Positions 1 through 8,249 of a stretch of 64,000 nt of DNA are shown piece after piece; position 1 is the first letter of the stretch, and each line of letters opens with the position of its first letter. This stretch comes from JBDTSW01 sp963797835. GTDB taxonomy: Bacteria > Actinomycetota > Thermoleophilia > Solirubrobacterales > 70-9. Both the position numbers and the translations under genes were made by a program. The notes under the pieces were generated by a model. That model searched no databases, had not been told where the DNA came from, and saw only the letters and a program-made list of their open reading frames with translations. The stretch spans positions 62,001 to 126,000 of the forward strand of contig CAWCRN010000019.1 of NCBI GenBank assembly GCA_963797835.1, written 5' to 3'.

Positions 1-92
1 ACCGACGCCGCGAGCACCGCGACCGCCCCCGCGCGGACGGCCAGGCGGGCGGCAGGGCTGGGCGGCTTTCGCCGAGACGGGGACCAGCGCAC
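1..92 (-). CDS. Partial N-terminus of an unidentified protein (runs off the window)
   Basis: Reading the minus strand from a GTG at 92 gives an open frame to the window edge. The first residues are basic (VRWSPSRRKPP) and are followed by a hydrophobic Ala/Val-rich stretch, as in a signal peptide or first membrane helix. A TATACT hexamer (complement of 103-108) ends 10 nt before the GTG, suggesting a near-leaderless start divergent from the gene at 120. Only about 30 codons are visible, so no family can be assigned. Confidence 0.4.
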   Translation of the reverse strand, partial: MRWSPSRRKPPSPAARLAVRAGAVAVLAAS

Positions 93-102
93 GAGACGGG
101 CG

Positions 103-112
103 AGTATAAGAA
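103..112. promoter_or_regulatory. Overlapping divergent -10 elements (bidirectional promoter)
   Basis: The 10-mer AGTATAAGAA contains TATACT on the minus strand and TAAGAA on the plus strand, sharing the central TA. On the plus side 7 nt separate the hexamer from the ATG at 120, as expected for a leaderless mRNA; on the minus side 10 nt separate it from the GTG at 92. The same geometry recurs at 15142, 37427 and 49761. Confidence 0.5.
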
Positions 113-119
113 TGGGCCG

Positions 120-1108
120 ATGGCACCGACGGGTCCCTTCGACGGGCAGCGCGCCGCGGTGACGGGCGCGGGCGGGTTCATCGGCGGCGCGGTCTGCACG
201 GCGCTGGCCGCGAGGGGCGCCCGGGTCGTTGGGATCGACGTCAGCCCCGAGCTGGCACCGGCCGCGCGCGAGGCGGGCGCCGAGCCGGCGGTGGCCGACG
301 TCACCGACCGGACGGCCATGGACGCTGTACTCGCGGGCGCCGACCTCGTCGTCCACGCCGCCGCGCTCGTGCGCGACTGGGGGACCATGGCCGACTTCGT
401 CGCGGTCAACGCCCGCGGCAGCGCGGTGGTCCTCGACGCGGCGGAGGCGGCGGGGGCCAAGCGCTGCGTCCAGATCTCCTCCGTGGTCGTCCACGGGTAC
501 CACGACCCCTCCGAGCAGGACGAGGAGCGCTTCCGCCGCGCCTACGGGATCCCCTACATCGACACCAAGGCCTCGTCCGACCGCCTCGCCTGCCGCCGCG
601 GAGCCGTCGCGATCCGGCCCGGAGACGTCTACGGCCCCGGCTCGGTGCCCTGGATCGTGCGGGCGCTCGAGCTGGCCCGGGCGGGACGCCTGGCCGTGCC
701 GTCCCCCGGCGACGGCGTGATGCTTCCGGTCTACATCGACGACCTGGTCGAGGCCGTGCTGCTCGGGCTCGAGAAGGGCAAGCCGGGCCACGCCTACGCC
801 GCGTGGGAGGGGACCCCGGTGTCGTTCCGCGACTACTTCGACCGGATCGCCGAGATCGCCGGCGGCCCTCCCTGTCGGGTCCTCCCCGCTCCGCTGCTGG
901 AGGCCCTTGGCGCCGCGGCCGAGGCGTTCGCTCGCCTGCGCTGGCACGTCCCCCGATGTTCACCGCCCGCACCGCCACCTTCGTGGCGCGCCGCGGCACC
1001 GTCTCCACCGAGCGAATCCGCCGCGAGCTGGGCTGGGTGCCGAGGGTTGGCCTCGACGAGGGCCTGGCCCGTTCGGCGGACTGGGCGCGAGCGCAGGGTC
1101 TCGTCTGA
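120..1108 (+). CDS. NAD(P)-dependent epimerase/dehydratase (extended SDR)
   Basis: This is an extended short-chain dehydrogenase. The Rossmann motif TGAGGFIGG sits near residues 16-24 and the catalytic YxxxK pair in YIDTK near residues 142-146. Such enzymes oxidise, reduce or epimerise sugar-nucleotide, sterol or related hydroxyl substrates with bound NAD(P); the substrate cannot be read from sequence. The frame breaks at about 949-955 in a C-run, where one extra C restores the C-terminus ending in RAQGLV at 1108. That makes a sequencing deletion likely, with a real length near 329 residues. The ATG start follows a -10 element by 7 nt, so it is probably leaderless. It lies 24 nt upstream of the COX2-like gene, but nothing shows a functional link to it. 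Confidence 0.8.
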
Positions 1109-1114
1109 CACGCA

Positions 1115-1120
1115 TAGAAT
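1115..1120 (+). promoter_or_regulatory. -10 element for the pseudo-oxidase operon
   Basis: TAGAAT lies 12 nt before the ATG at 1133, just after the stop of the upstream dehydrogenase gene. The predicted leader is only about 5 nt, and no Shine-Dalgarno sequence precedes the start. Confidence 0.4.
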
Positions 1121-1132
1121 GCTCGCGCCCTG

Positions 1133-2104
1133 ATGAGCAATCCCAGGCCGTCACGCATGCGGGTGATCCGCTGGGCGCTCGCGCTTGCGGCGCTGGGCGG
1201 TGCCGTTCTCGCCGCCCCCGCCAGCGCGCTTCAGCTCGGCCCCGAGGCGCCCCAGTCGCCGAACACGGAGGACATGGCCACGGCCTACTGGGTGATGCTG
1301 GTGATCACCCTCGTCATCGCCCTCGCGATCAACGGCGCGCTGCTCGTCGGGCTCCTTCGCTTCCGCGCCAGGCGCGGACGGACGGCGCCGCGGATCACCG
1401 CGGGGCGCGGGGTGATCGGCCGGGTCGTGGGCGCGTTCTGTGCGATGGCGATCGCGATCTTCGTCTTCGGCATCGTGATCTCCGACAGCGCCCGGACCGT
1501 CGAGGAGAGTGGCCCCGAGGGTCTGAGCGCCGCGGCCTCGCGGTACGCGCAGGTGCCGATCAAGGGCCTGTCTGCGGCCCAGCTGGAGGCCGCCGAGGAG
1601 GCCACGCTGAGCGAGGAGCCGCCCGGCGGCGGCACCGTGTTCAAGCCGGCGGAGGGCGACCCGCTGGTCATCAGCGCGATCGCCCAGCAGTGGCTCTGGC
1701 GGTTCGAGTACCCGGGCGGCGTCCCCGGCCAGAAGACGTTCTCCTACGGCGAGCTCGTGGTGCCCGTCGATACAGCCGTCGTGCTGGACATCGACTCCAC
1801 GGACGTGATCCACTCCTGGTGGGTACCGGCGCTCACCGGCCAGGTCCAGGCGATCCCGGGCAGCGTCTCACAGACCTGGTTCAAGGCCGACGAGGTGGGC
1901 ACCTACGACGGCCGCGGCACGATCTTCGACGGCACCTCGTATCCGTCGCTCACCGCCAAGGTGACCGTCGTGGAGGCGGCCGAGTACGAGGCGTACGTCG
2001 AGCAGCTCGCCGCCGACATAACCGAGGCCCAGGGGATCGTCACGGAGGAGACGGCGGTCGCTGCGGATGCCGGTGCCCCGGCGACCCAGGGAGAGACGCC
2101 TTGA
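1133..2104 (+). CDS. Cytochrome oxidase subunit II-like protein lacking the CuA site
   Basis: The layout is that of heme-copper oxidase subunit II: a signal-like N-terminus (residues 10-33), two membrane helices (about 48-70 and 95-120) and an extracytoplasmic cupredoxin domain with AQQWLWRFEYPGG and DVIHSWWVPAL. The canonical CuA loop (GxCxELCGxxHxxM) is replaced by GRGTIFDGTSYPSLTAKV (nt about 1909-1962). Both cysteines, the bridging Glu, the second His and the Met are absent, while the flanks align without an indel. Loss of CuA is known in quinol oxidases (CyoA, whose loop begins GTYDG as here), so quinol use is one reading. The partner subunit I (next entry) has also lost its metal ligands, which favours a non-catalytic complex. 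The frame is intact over 323 residues and overlaps the next gene by TTGA. Confidence 0.85.
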   Translation: MSNPRPSRMRVIRWALALAALGGAVLAAPASALQLGPEAPQSPNTEDMATAYWVMLVITLVIALAINGALLVGLLRFRARRGRTAPRITAGRGVIGRVVGAFCAMAIAIFVFGIVISDSARTVEESGPEGLSAAASRYAQVPIKGLSAAQLEAAEEATLSEEPPGGGTVFKPAEGDPLVISAIAQQWLWRFEYPGGVPGQKTFSYGELVVPVDTAVVLDIDSTDVIHSWWVPALTGQVQAIPGSVSQTWFKADEVGTYDGRGTIFDGTSYPSLTAKVTVVEAAEYEAYVEQLAADITEAQGIVTEETAVAADAGAPATQGETP

Positions 2105-3779
2105 CCCCGCCCGTCGCCACCGAGGCCCGCCCCGAGGTCGTAACCCGGCCCGACAGGCCGCCCCAGCGGAGCGCCTGGATCGAGCGCGCCACCGGCGCCG
2201 ACCACAAGTCCGTCGCACTCCTCTACATGGGCGGCGCGGTCAGCTTCCTCGTGATCGCGCTCACGCAGTGGGCGCTGATGCGGGTGCAGCTGATCGTGCC
2301 CGACTCGACGATCATCGTCCCCGAGATCTTCGCGCGGCTGCTCTCGGCCTCGGGCGTCACCTTCGTGGTGCTGTTCTGCGTCCCGATGGTGCTCGGCATC
2401 GCCACATACATCGTCCCGCTCCAGATCGGCGCCAGGGGCGTCGCGTTCCCGCGGCTCAACCTGCTGTCGGCCTGGCTCTACATCGCCGGCGCGGTCGTGC
2501 TGTACACGAGCTTCGCCTATACGCCCGGCGAGGGCGGCGTGCTGGGCCTCCCGCCGCTCACCGACACCGTCTTCAGCCCCGGGCGCGGGGTCGACAACTG
2601 GATCATGGGCGTCGGGCTGGCCACCGCCGGCTTCGTGCTGTGGGCGGTCAACATGATCGTGACGCGTGCGCCGGATGCGGGCCCCGGGCATGGCCTGGCG
2701 GCGCCTGCCGCTGTTCAGCTGGGCAGCGACCGTGATCTGCTACCTCCTGCTGGTCGCGGGCCCCGTGATGATCGCGGCGCTGACGATGCTCACCATCGAC
2801 CGCCACTTCGACGGCGTCTTCTACGACCCGGGCGAGGGCGGCGCGCCGCTGCTCTACGAGCACCTCGCCTACGTCTACTTCACGGCGATCTACGCCATCG
2901 TCGTCCTGTTCGGCGCGGGCGTCGCGTCCGAGGTCCTGCCGACGATGGCGCGCAAGCCGATCTTCAGCCACCGCGCCGTCGCGGCCTCGATGGTCGCGAT
3001 CGGGGTGCTGGCGCCGCTGGCGTGGATGCAGAACATGTACTCGGCGCCGATCCCTGAGGGGTTCCAGTACATGGCGATGGGAGCGGCACTCGCGCTCCTG
3101 GTGCCGCTGGGCACGCTGTTCGTGGTCTGGATAGCAACGCTGTGGCGGGGGAAGATCAGCGTGAACGCGCCGCTCCTCTACACGCTCGCGGCGCTGTCGG
3201 CGATGGCGTTCGGGCTCGCGGGCGAGCTGAGCTACTCGGTGATCCCCGTCGGCTGGCAGCTCGCGAACACGACCGCCTCGCAGGGCGACACGCTCTACGT
3301 GCTCATCGGTGGCGCGGTGTTCGGCGGTTTCGCCGGCGCTCCACTACTGGCTGCCCAAGATGACCGGGCGCAGCGTCGGCGAGGGCATCCCCAAGGCGGC
3401 GCTCGCGATGATGTTCGCCGGCCTCAACCTCTACGCCCTCGCGATGTTCTTCGCCGGCCTCGAAGGCCAGCCGGTCGACATCTTCCGCTACCCCGAGGAC
3501 GTCGGCCTCTCGACGCTCAACCTCATCGCGTCGCTCGCCGCGTTCGTCTTCGTGATCGGGGCCTTCGTCGAGCTGGGCAGCCTGGCCCACTCCTACAGCA
3601 GCGGCAGGGCCACCGGACACGACCCGTGGGGCGGCTCGACGCTCGAGTGGTTCGCCCTCTCGCCGCCCCCGCCGCACAACTTCGACGCGGTCCCCGACGT
3701 GCGCAGCACAGAGCCCCTGCTGGACATCCGCGACGCCGTCCGTCGCGGGACCGGCGGCGACGGGGCCTCCCTATCCTGA
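2101..3779 (+). CDS. Heme-copper oxidase subunit I homologue without any heme or CuB histidines
   Basis: Twelve-helix COX1-type protein, about 558 residues once two single-base frameshifts (near 2670 and 3342) are repaired. Family signatures are kept: IGARGVAFPRLNLLSAW, MRAPGM, LPLFSWA, FYDPGEGG, ARKPIF, HYWLPKMTGR, DPWGGSTLEW. The ligands are not. The low-spin heme His (MHG) is SASG at 2344-2355. The CuB His of GHPEVY lies in FTAIYA, with Thr at 2882-2884. The HH of WAHHM is QN at 3029-3034. The HFH segment is missing: DTLYV joins LIGGAVF. The first three changes are in-frame substitutions in well-conserved context, so indel errors do not explain them. It should not bind hemes or CuB in the known way and is probably not an oxidase. 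It is translationally coupled to the CuA-less subunit II and followed by ctaA and ctaB. The role is unknown; an assembly, scaffold or heme-handling function is speculation. Confidence 0.85.
3772..3777 (+). promoter_or_regulatory. -10 element for ctaA, inside the end of the preceding gene
   Basis: TATCCT overlaps the last codons of the COX1-like gene and ends 6 nt before the ctaA ATG. This predicts a separate leaderless ctaA transcript. Confidence 0.4.
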
Positions 3780-3783
3780 CCTG

Positions 3784-4794
3784 ATGCGCGCAGTCGCCAC
3801 TCGTGGCGAAGCGGACGAAGCCCTCGGCCGCTTTCGCCGGCTCACAGGCGTCACGATCGCCGCCACCCTGGTCCTGGTCCTGATCGGCGGGATCGTCCGG
3901 GTCAGCGATTCCGGCCTCGGCTGCGGGGCCGCCGGAAGCGGCACCCACGGCTGGCCGCTCTGCGAGGGGGGCGTCCTGCCCGCGGGCACCTCGCAGTCGG
4001 TGATCGAGTTCTCGCACCGGGTCGCGGCCGCCGTGGTCGCCGTGCTCATCCTCGCCATGGTCTGGCTCGCGTGGCGCCACCTGCGCGACCGCCGCGGGAT
4101 CTTCTGGGGCTCGGTCGCCGCCGGTGTCCTCGTCCTCGCCCAGGCCGGCCTGGGCGGACTCACCGTGGAGGAGGGGCTCCACGAGTACCTGGTGGCGGCC
4201 CACCTCGGCCTCGCGATGCTCCTGATCGGCCTGCTGATCGGCCTGCGCCGTGGCGCCAGTCCCGAGGTCGAGCCGGTCCAGGCATCCCGCGGGCTGCGCG
4301 CGGTGACCGTGCTGGCGAGCGCGCTGGTGCTCGCGACGATCGTCGCCGGCGGGCTCGTCGCAGGCACCGAGGGCGAGGGCCGCCCAAGCGAGCCGGTGCT
4401 CGGCGCGCACACGGCCTGCGGGGAGCAGTTCCCGGGCTGCGTCGGCAGCTTCATGCCGTTCGGCGAGGACCGGCTGATCGACATCCAGCTCACCCACCGC
4501 GCGTTCATGTACCTGGCGGCGATAGCCGTGCTGGCGATGACCGCGATCGCCCTGCGTCAGGGGATCCGACAGCGCGCCTTCTGGGTCGCCTCGCTGCTCC
4601 TCCTGGCCCAGATCGGGCTGGGCATCGCGAACGTCCTGGCGGGCGAGCACGCCGGCCTGATCGCCGCGCACCTGATGCTGGGCACGGCCTTGTGGAGCGT
4701 GATGGCGCTGGCCGCCACATCCCTCCTCCCCGCCTCGCTTCCCTCCGGCCAAGCCGTCGAGACCCCTCGGGCGACCAGCCCGGCGGCGGCGTGA
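3784..4794 (+). CDS. ctaA: Heme A synthase (COX15/CtaA)
   Basis: This membrane enzyme oxidises the C8 methyl of heme O to give heme A for aa3-type oxidases. The 336-residue protein has eight predicted helices in two halves. Each half has a heme-ligand His pair: VIEFSHR and AAHLGLAM in the first, QLTHRAF and AAHLMLG in the second. The catalytic Glu is in IEFSH. Extracytoplasmic cysteine pairs occur in GLGCG...PLC and TACGEQFPGC, as in the Cys-containing bacterial type. Its presence shows the cell makes heme A, which fits the canonical ctaD oxidase at 10.8-12.8 kb. It follows the degenerate COX1 gene by 4 nt. Confidence 0.93.
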   Translation: MRAVATRGEADEALGRFRRLTGVTIAATLVLVLIGGIVRVSDSGLGCGAAGSGTHGWPLCEGGVLPAGTSQSVIEFSHRVAAAVVAVLILAMVWLAWRHLRDRRGIFWGSVAAGVLVLAQAGLGGLTVEEGLHEYLVAAHLGLAMLLIGLLIGLRRGASPEVEPVQASRGLRAVTVLASALVLATIVAGGLVAGTEGEGRPSEPVLGAHTACGEQFPGCVGSFMPFGEDRLIDIQLTHRAFMYLAAIAVLAMTAIALRQGIRQRAFWVASLLLLAQIGLGIANVLAGEHAGLIAAHLMLGTALWSVMALAATSLLPASLPSGQAVETPRATSPAAA

Positions 4795-4801
4795 GACCGG
4801 G

Positions 4802-5795
4802 ATGATTACGTCCATGGAGAGCGCGACGACAACCCAGGCTCCCGCCGGCCGGCCGGCTGCACCGCTGCCGCCCGCCGCCGAGCCGGTGCGCCACCAGCCC
4901 GCACGCGCCGGCGCCCCCGCGGGCTCGCGGGCGTTCCTCGCCACGGTCCGCGACTACGTCTCGCTGACCAAGCCGCGCATCATCTCCCTGCTCCTGGTGA
5001 CCACGGTCGCGACGATGTTCGTGGCCGATCCCTCCGGGCCGTCGCTCTCGGTGATCCTGTGGACGATGCTGGGCGGCTACCTGGCCGCGGGCGGAGCGGG
5101 CGCGATCAACCACTACCTCGACCGCGAGCGGGACGCCCGCATGGACCGAACGCGGGCGCGGCCGCTCGTCTCGGGCAGGATCGAGCCCTGGCACGGCCTC
5201 GTCTTCGGGATCGTGCTCGGCACCCTCGCCACCGTGCAGCTTGCGCTGACGGTGAACGTGCTGGCGGCGGGACTGGCCCTCGCGGGGCTCTTGGGCTACG
5301 TCTTCGTCTACACGGTCTGGCTCAAGCCGCTGACGCCCCAGAACATCGTCATCGGCGGCGCCGCCGGAGCCATGCCGCCGCTGGTCGGCTGGGCCGCGGC
5401 CACGGGCTCGCTCACCCTGGACGCGCTCTACCCGTTCGCCATCGTCTTCCTCTGGACGCCGCCCCACTTCTGGGCGCTGTCGCTGCTGATCAAGGACGAC
5501 TACGCGCGCACCGGGGTGCCGATGCTGCCCGTCGTCAAGGGCGAGCGGGCCACGCGCCGCCAGATCCTCGCCTACAGCGTCATCCTCACCGCCGTTCACG
5601 GTGCTCCCGTGGGCCACCGGGCTCTTCGGCGCCGCCTACCTCGTCAGCGCCCTCGTCCTCGGCGGCGCGTTCGTCGCGCTTGCCGCCGTCCTGGCGCTGC
5701 GGCCGTCCCGGCGGGCGGCCCTGCGGCTCTACCTCTCCTCCCTCGCCTACCTGGCCCTGCTGTTCTGCGCGATGGCGCTCGACAGGGCCCTCTGA
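4802..5795 (+). CDS. ctaB: Protoheme IX farnesyltransferase (heme O synthase, COX10/CtaB)
   Basis: UbiA-superfamily prenyltransferase that attaches a farnesyl group to heme B to give heme O, the CtaA substrate. The first Asp-rich motif is NHYLDRERDARMDRT (NxxxDxxxD), and a second lies in KDDYARTGVPMLP; LTKPRI and WTPPHFWALS are typical of the family. About 60 N-terminal residues before the first helix are Ala/Pro-rich. One extra base near 5594 breaks the frame, and the C-terminal helices resume as VLPWATGLFG and end at 5795. Spacing of 7 nt from ctaA suggests one operon. Confidence 0.92.
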
Positions 5796-5809
5796 TACAA
5801 CCCGCGCGC

Positions 5810-5920
5810 ATGGACCGGCGCCTGGCAGAGGGGAACATCAAGAGCGGCCTCGCCACCGCGGCGCTCGCGCTCGCCGTGCTGGGCCTCACCTTCTTCGCCG
5901 CGATCCTCTACATCGGCTGA
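5810..5920 (+). CDS. Tiny single-helix membrane protein (36 aa)
   Basis: A short basic N-terminus (MDRRLAEGNIK) is followed by one hydrophobic helix (about residues 13-34) ending in LYIG. It lies 14 nt after ctaB and its stop overlaps the next ATG (TGATG), so it belongs to the oxidase-biogenesis operon. One-helix proteins of this size are common accessory subunits or assembly factors of heme-copper oxidases; that role is inferred from position only. Confidence 0.6.
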   Translation: MDRRLAEGNIKSGLATAALALAVLGLTFFAAILYIG

Positions 5921-6192
5921 TGAGCGAGAACGGCCGAGCCCCTGCCGCGACCGAGCTCGTCTACGTGCCCGAGCCCTCGTGGACGCCGGCGCTCGTGGCG
6001 TTCGGGCTCGCCGGGGTCCTCGTCGGGATCTTCGCGGGCTGGGTGTGGATGGCCGCCGGGGCGATCCTGGGACTGCTCGCGCTCCGCAAGTGGATCCGGG
6101 ACGTCGCCGACGACCTGCGCCGCCTGCCGCGGCGCCAGGATCCCACCACGGCGACGCTGCCGGCCACGCCGATGCGCTCCGCGCGCGGCTAG
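5920..6192 (+). CDS. Small two-helix membrane protein of the oxidase cluster (90 aa)
   Basis: A polar N-terminus (VYVPEPSWTP) is followed by two close hydrophobic segments (about residues 22-58) and a basic C-terminal tail (KWIRDV...RRLPRR). Start and previous stop overlap by one base. Size and position resemble small actinobacterial oxidase subunits (subunit IV type), but no diagnostic motif is visible, so the identity is open. It is the last gene of the + strand cluster and ends at a GC-rich hairpin. Confidence 0.6.
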   Translation: MSENGRAPAATELVYVPEPSWTPALVAFGLAGVLVGIFAGWVWMAAGAILGLLALRKWIRDVADDLRRLPRRQDPTTATLPATPMRSARG

Positions 6193-6210
6193 CCGGGCCG
6201 CCCGGCCCGG
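6193..6210. terminator. GC-rich hairpin between convergent genes
   Basis: CCGGGCCG-CC-CGGCCCGG is a perfect 8-bp inverted repeat between the stop at 6192 and the convergent CBS gene. There is no T-run, so termination is inferred from position and symmetry only. Confidence 0.35.
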
Positions 6211-6230
6211 CCGATCGCCCGCGCGCGGCC

Positions 6231-6647
6231 CTAGGCGGGCGCCTGCTCGGGCGGCTCCATGCCCGAGGTCGCCCCCTCGGACGTCCAGACGCGCACGATG
6301 TCGCGCATCGAGAGGATGCCCACCAGCTCGCCCCCCTCGATGACGACGAGGTGGCGGATGTGGCGGGAGGACATCTCCGTCGCCGCCCGCTCGAGGCTCC
6401 AGTCGGGCGCCGCGGAGATGATCGTGTCGGTCATATGGGCGCCCACGTGCTCGGCGTCGGGGTCCTCGCCGCGGCCCAGCGAGTTGAGGATGTCGCGCTC
6501 GGAGACCAGGCCGGGGCCGGGCTGCTCCTCGTCGATCACGACCGCGGCGCCCACGCCCTTCTCGCTCATCCGCCGGGCCGCCTCGCGCAGGGAGTGGCCG
6601 GGCCCCACGGTCAGGATTACGCTGGACATGCCCTCACGAACTTCCAC
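6231..6647 (-). CDS. CBS-domain pair protein
   Basis: 138 residues forming two CBS motifs (about 8-62 and 73-128), with the usual N-terminal VEVREGM...TVGPGHSLREAA and the repeats GLVSERDIL and GILSMRDIV. Stand-alone CBS pairs bind adenosine nucleotides and act as energy or redox sensors for partner proteins. The GTG at 6647 was chosen because it gives the standard family N-terminus and has GGAAG 8 nt upstream; an open frame continues to 6719. It is divergent from the cytochrome c gene. Its partner cannot be inferred. Confidence 0.8.
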   Translation of the reverse strand: MEVREGMSSVILTVGPGHSLREAARRMSEKGVGAAVVIDEEQPGPGLVSERDILNSLGRGEDPDAEHVGAHMTDTIISAAPDWSLERAATEMSSRHIRHLVVIEGGELVGILSMRDIVRVWTSEGATSGMEPPEQAPA

Positions 6648-6771
6648 TGCTATCGCTTCCGATCGCTCCCCCGCAGCGGTCGTGCACCCGCCGCGGGCAC
6701 TTAGTGCAGATCGGCTCAACCCTAGTACATGAGCCCGTGCGAGGTGCCGCAGGGCCCGCGGGCCGGACTTA

Positions 6772-6777
6772 TAGGAT
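6772..6777 (+). promoter_or_regulatory. -10 element for the diheme cytochrome c gene
   Basis: TAGGAT lies 7 nt before the GTG at 6785, with no ribosome binding site between, predicting a leaderless mRNA. Confidence 0.45.
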
Positions 6778-6784
6778 CCCGCGC

Positions 6785-7514
6785 GTGACGAGTCCCCGAA
6801 AGCGCGCGCGCGGGCCCCTCACGGCAGGTGCGGCGTGCAGGCCCGTCGCCGTGGGCGTGATCCTCCTCGGCGCGATCGCCGCCGGCGGGTGCGACCTCCA
6901 GGAGGACGCCGACCTCGACCGCGGCCGCGAGCTGTTCATCGCCAAGTGCGGGACCTGCCACGCGCTCGCCGGAGGCGGCGCACGCACCGCCGAGATCGGC
7001 CCCGACCTCGACGCGGCCTTCCTGGCCGCCCGCGAGCAGGGGATGGACCAGGACACGATCGAGGGCGTCGTCCAGAGCCAGATCGAGAACCCGCGCCCCG
7101 CTCGCCCGACCAGCCCGACATCTACATGCCGGCCAACCTGGTCACCGGCGCCGACGCCGAGAACGTGGCCGCGTACGTCGGCAGCGTCGCGGGCGTCGAG
7201 GGCATCGAGCCGCCGACGGCACCCGGTGGCCGGGCGGGCAGGTGTTCGCCAACAACGGCTGCGGCTCCTGCCACACGCTCGAGGCGGCGGGCACGACGGG
7301 CAACGTCGGCCCCAACCTGGACCAGGTCATCCCCGGCCAGAGCCCCGCCCAGATCGAGGAGTCGATCATCGATCCGGCGGCCGAGATCGTCTCCGGCTTC
7401 GGCAACGTGATGCCGGCAACCTACGAGAGCATGATCCCGCCCGACGACCTCGAGCTGCTGATCGAGTTCCTCACCAACTGCGCCGGCAACCCCACCGCCC
7501 AGGGCTGCAGCTAG
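6785..7514 (+). CDS. Diheme c-type cytochrome lipoprotein
   Basis: The N-terminus has a basic region, a hydrophobic stretch and a lipobox ending AAGGC, so the mature protein should be lipid-anchored outside the membrane. Two cytochrome c domains follow. The first has CGTCH and a Met ligand in YMPANL; the second has CGSCH and a Met in VMPATY. Two -1 frameshifts (near 7095 and 7230) interrupt the frame, and the three pieces join into one two-domain protein of about 243 residues. It could pass electrons to the CuA-type oxidase encoded at 9.2-13.6 kb. Its stop shares CTAG with the stop of the convergent Usp gene. Confidence 0.85.
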
Positions 7515-8182
7515 CCGCGGCTGGGGGGCTCGACCACGGCGGTCTCGGCGTCCAGGTCGACGATCACGTGCGTGACGGGCAGCGGGACCTCGCGCCTGGC
7601 GCGCTCGACCACGCCGCTCTCGAGCCAGCGCGAGCGCGCCGGCGGATGGGTCGAGATCACCAGCTCGTCGGCGGGGAACTCGCCCAGGGCGTCCTCGATC
7701 GCCGCGGCGGGCTCGTGGTGATCGCCGACGTGGCCGCGGGCGTTGATGCCCGCGTCGCGCATCGTCGCCAGCGATCCGTCGAGCCGCGCGCGGGCGTCGG
7801 CGAGCGCCCCGTCGACGTCCGAGGACCAGTGCTCCAGTGCCGAGGCCGTGAGGGCCGGGACCACGACCATCACCTCGGCCGCGCCGTCAGGGCTGCGCCG
7901 CCGGATCTCCTCCAGCAGCGCCCTGCCGCCGACCGTCTCGTTGGCCACGACCAGGATCCGGTGCACGCCGTCGTCGGTGCGGGCGACCTCAGCCGTACGC
8001 GGCAGAGTCCCGCGCGAGCCGCGAAGCGCCAGCCCAAGCCCCGCGCCCAGCTCGAACGCGAGCACGATCGCCCCGGCCAGCGGATCGATTATCAGCGCCA
8101 CCGCGATCACGACCGCCGCGCAGATCCCGATGATCACGACCAGCCGGAACATCTCGGCCTCGGAGCGGAGCGGGTTGTGCAT
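7511..8182 (-). CDS. Membrane-anchored universal-stress-like protein
   Basis: 223 residues. Two hydrophobic segments at the N-terminus (about 12-55) are followed by a UspA-type alpha/beta domain with HRILVVANETVGG, VMVVVPAL and ELVISTHPPARSRWLESG. The Usp ATP-binding glycine signature is not clearly present. AAAGGAGGA lies just upstream of the ATG, one of the strongest Shine-Dalgarno sequences in the window. The soluble domain resembles the Usp-type protein inside the ctaC-ctaD-ctaE operon (9855-10822), so this respiratory locus carries two related stress-type proteins. Function is unknown. Confidence 0.7.
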   Translation of the reverse strand: MHNPLRSEAEMFRLVVIIGICAAVVIAVALIIDPLAGAIVLAFELGAGLGLALRGSRGTLPRTAEVARTDDGVHRILVVANETVGGRALLEEIRRRSPDGAAEVMVVVPALTASALEHWSSDVDGALADARARLDGSLATMRDAGINARGHVGDHHEPAAAIEDALGEFPADELVISTHPPARSRWLESGVVERARREVPLPVTHVIVDLDAETAVVEPPSRG

Positions 8183-8249
8183 GGCTCCTCCTTTCGCGGC
8201 GGAGACCTAAATGTAGTCCCTAGGCACCGGCGCGGTACGAGCCCGGCAC

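Noticed and set aside
1133..3779. The degenerate oxidase pair as an ordinary bo3-type quinol oxidase
   Set aside because: CuA loss alone would fit, but quinol oxidases keep all heme and CuB histidines in subunit I, and here none remain.
6690..6715. Short palindrome GCACTTAGTGC as an operator
   Set aside because: Only 5-bp arms, a single copy, and no regulator gene nearby.
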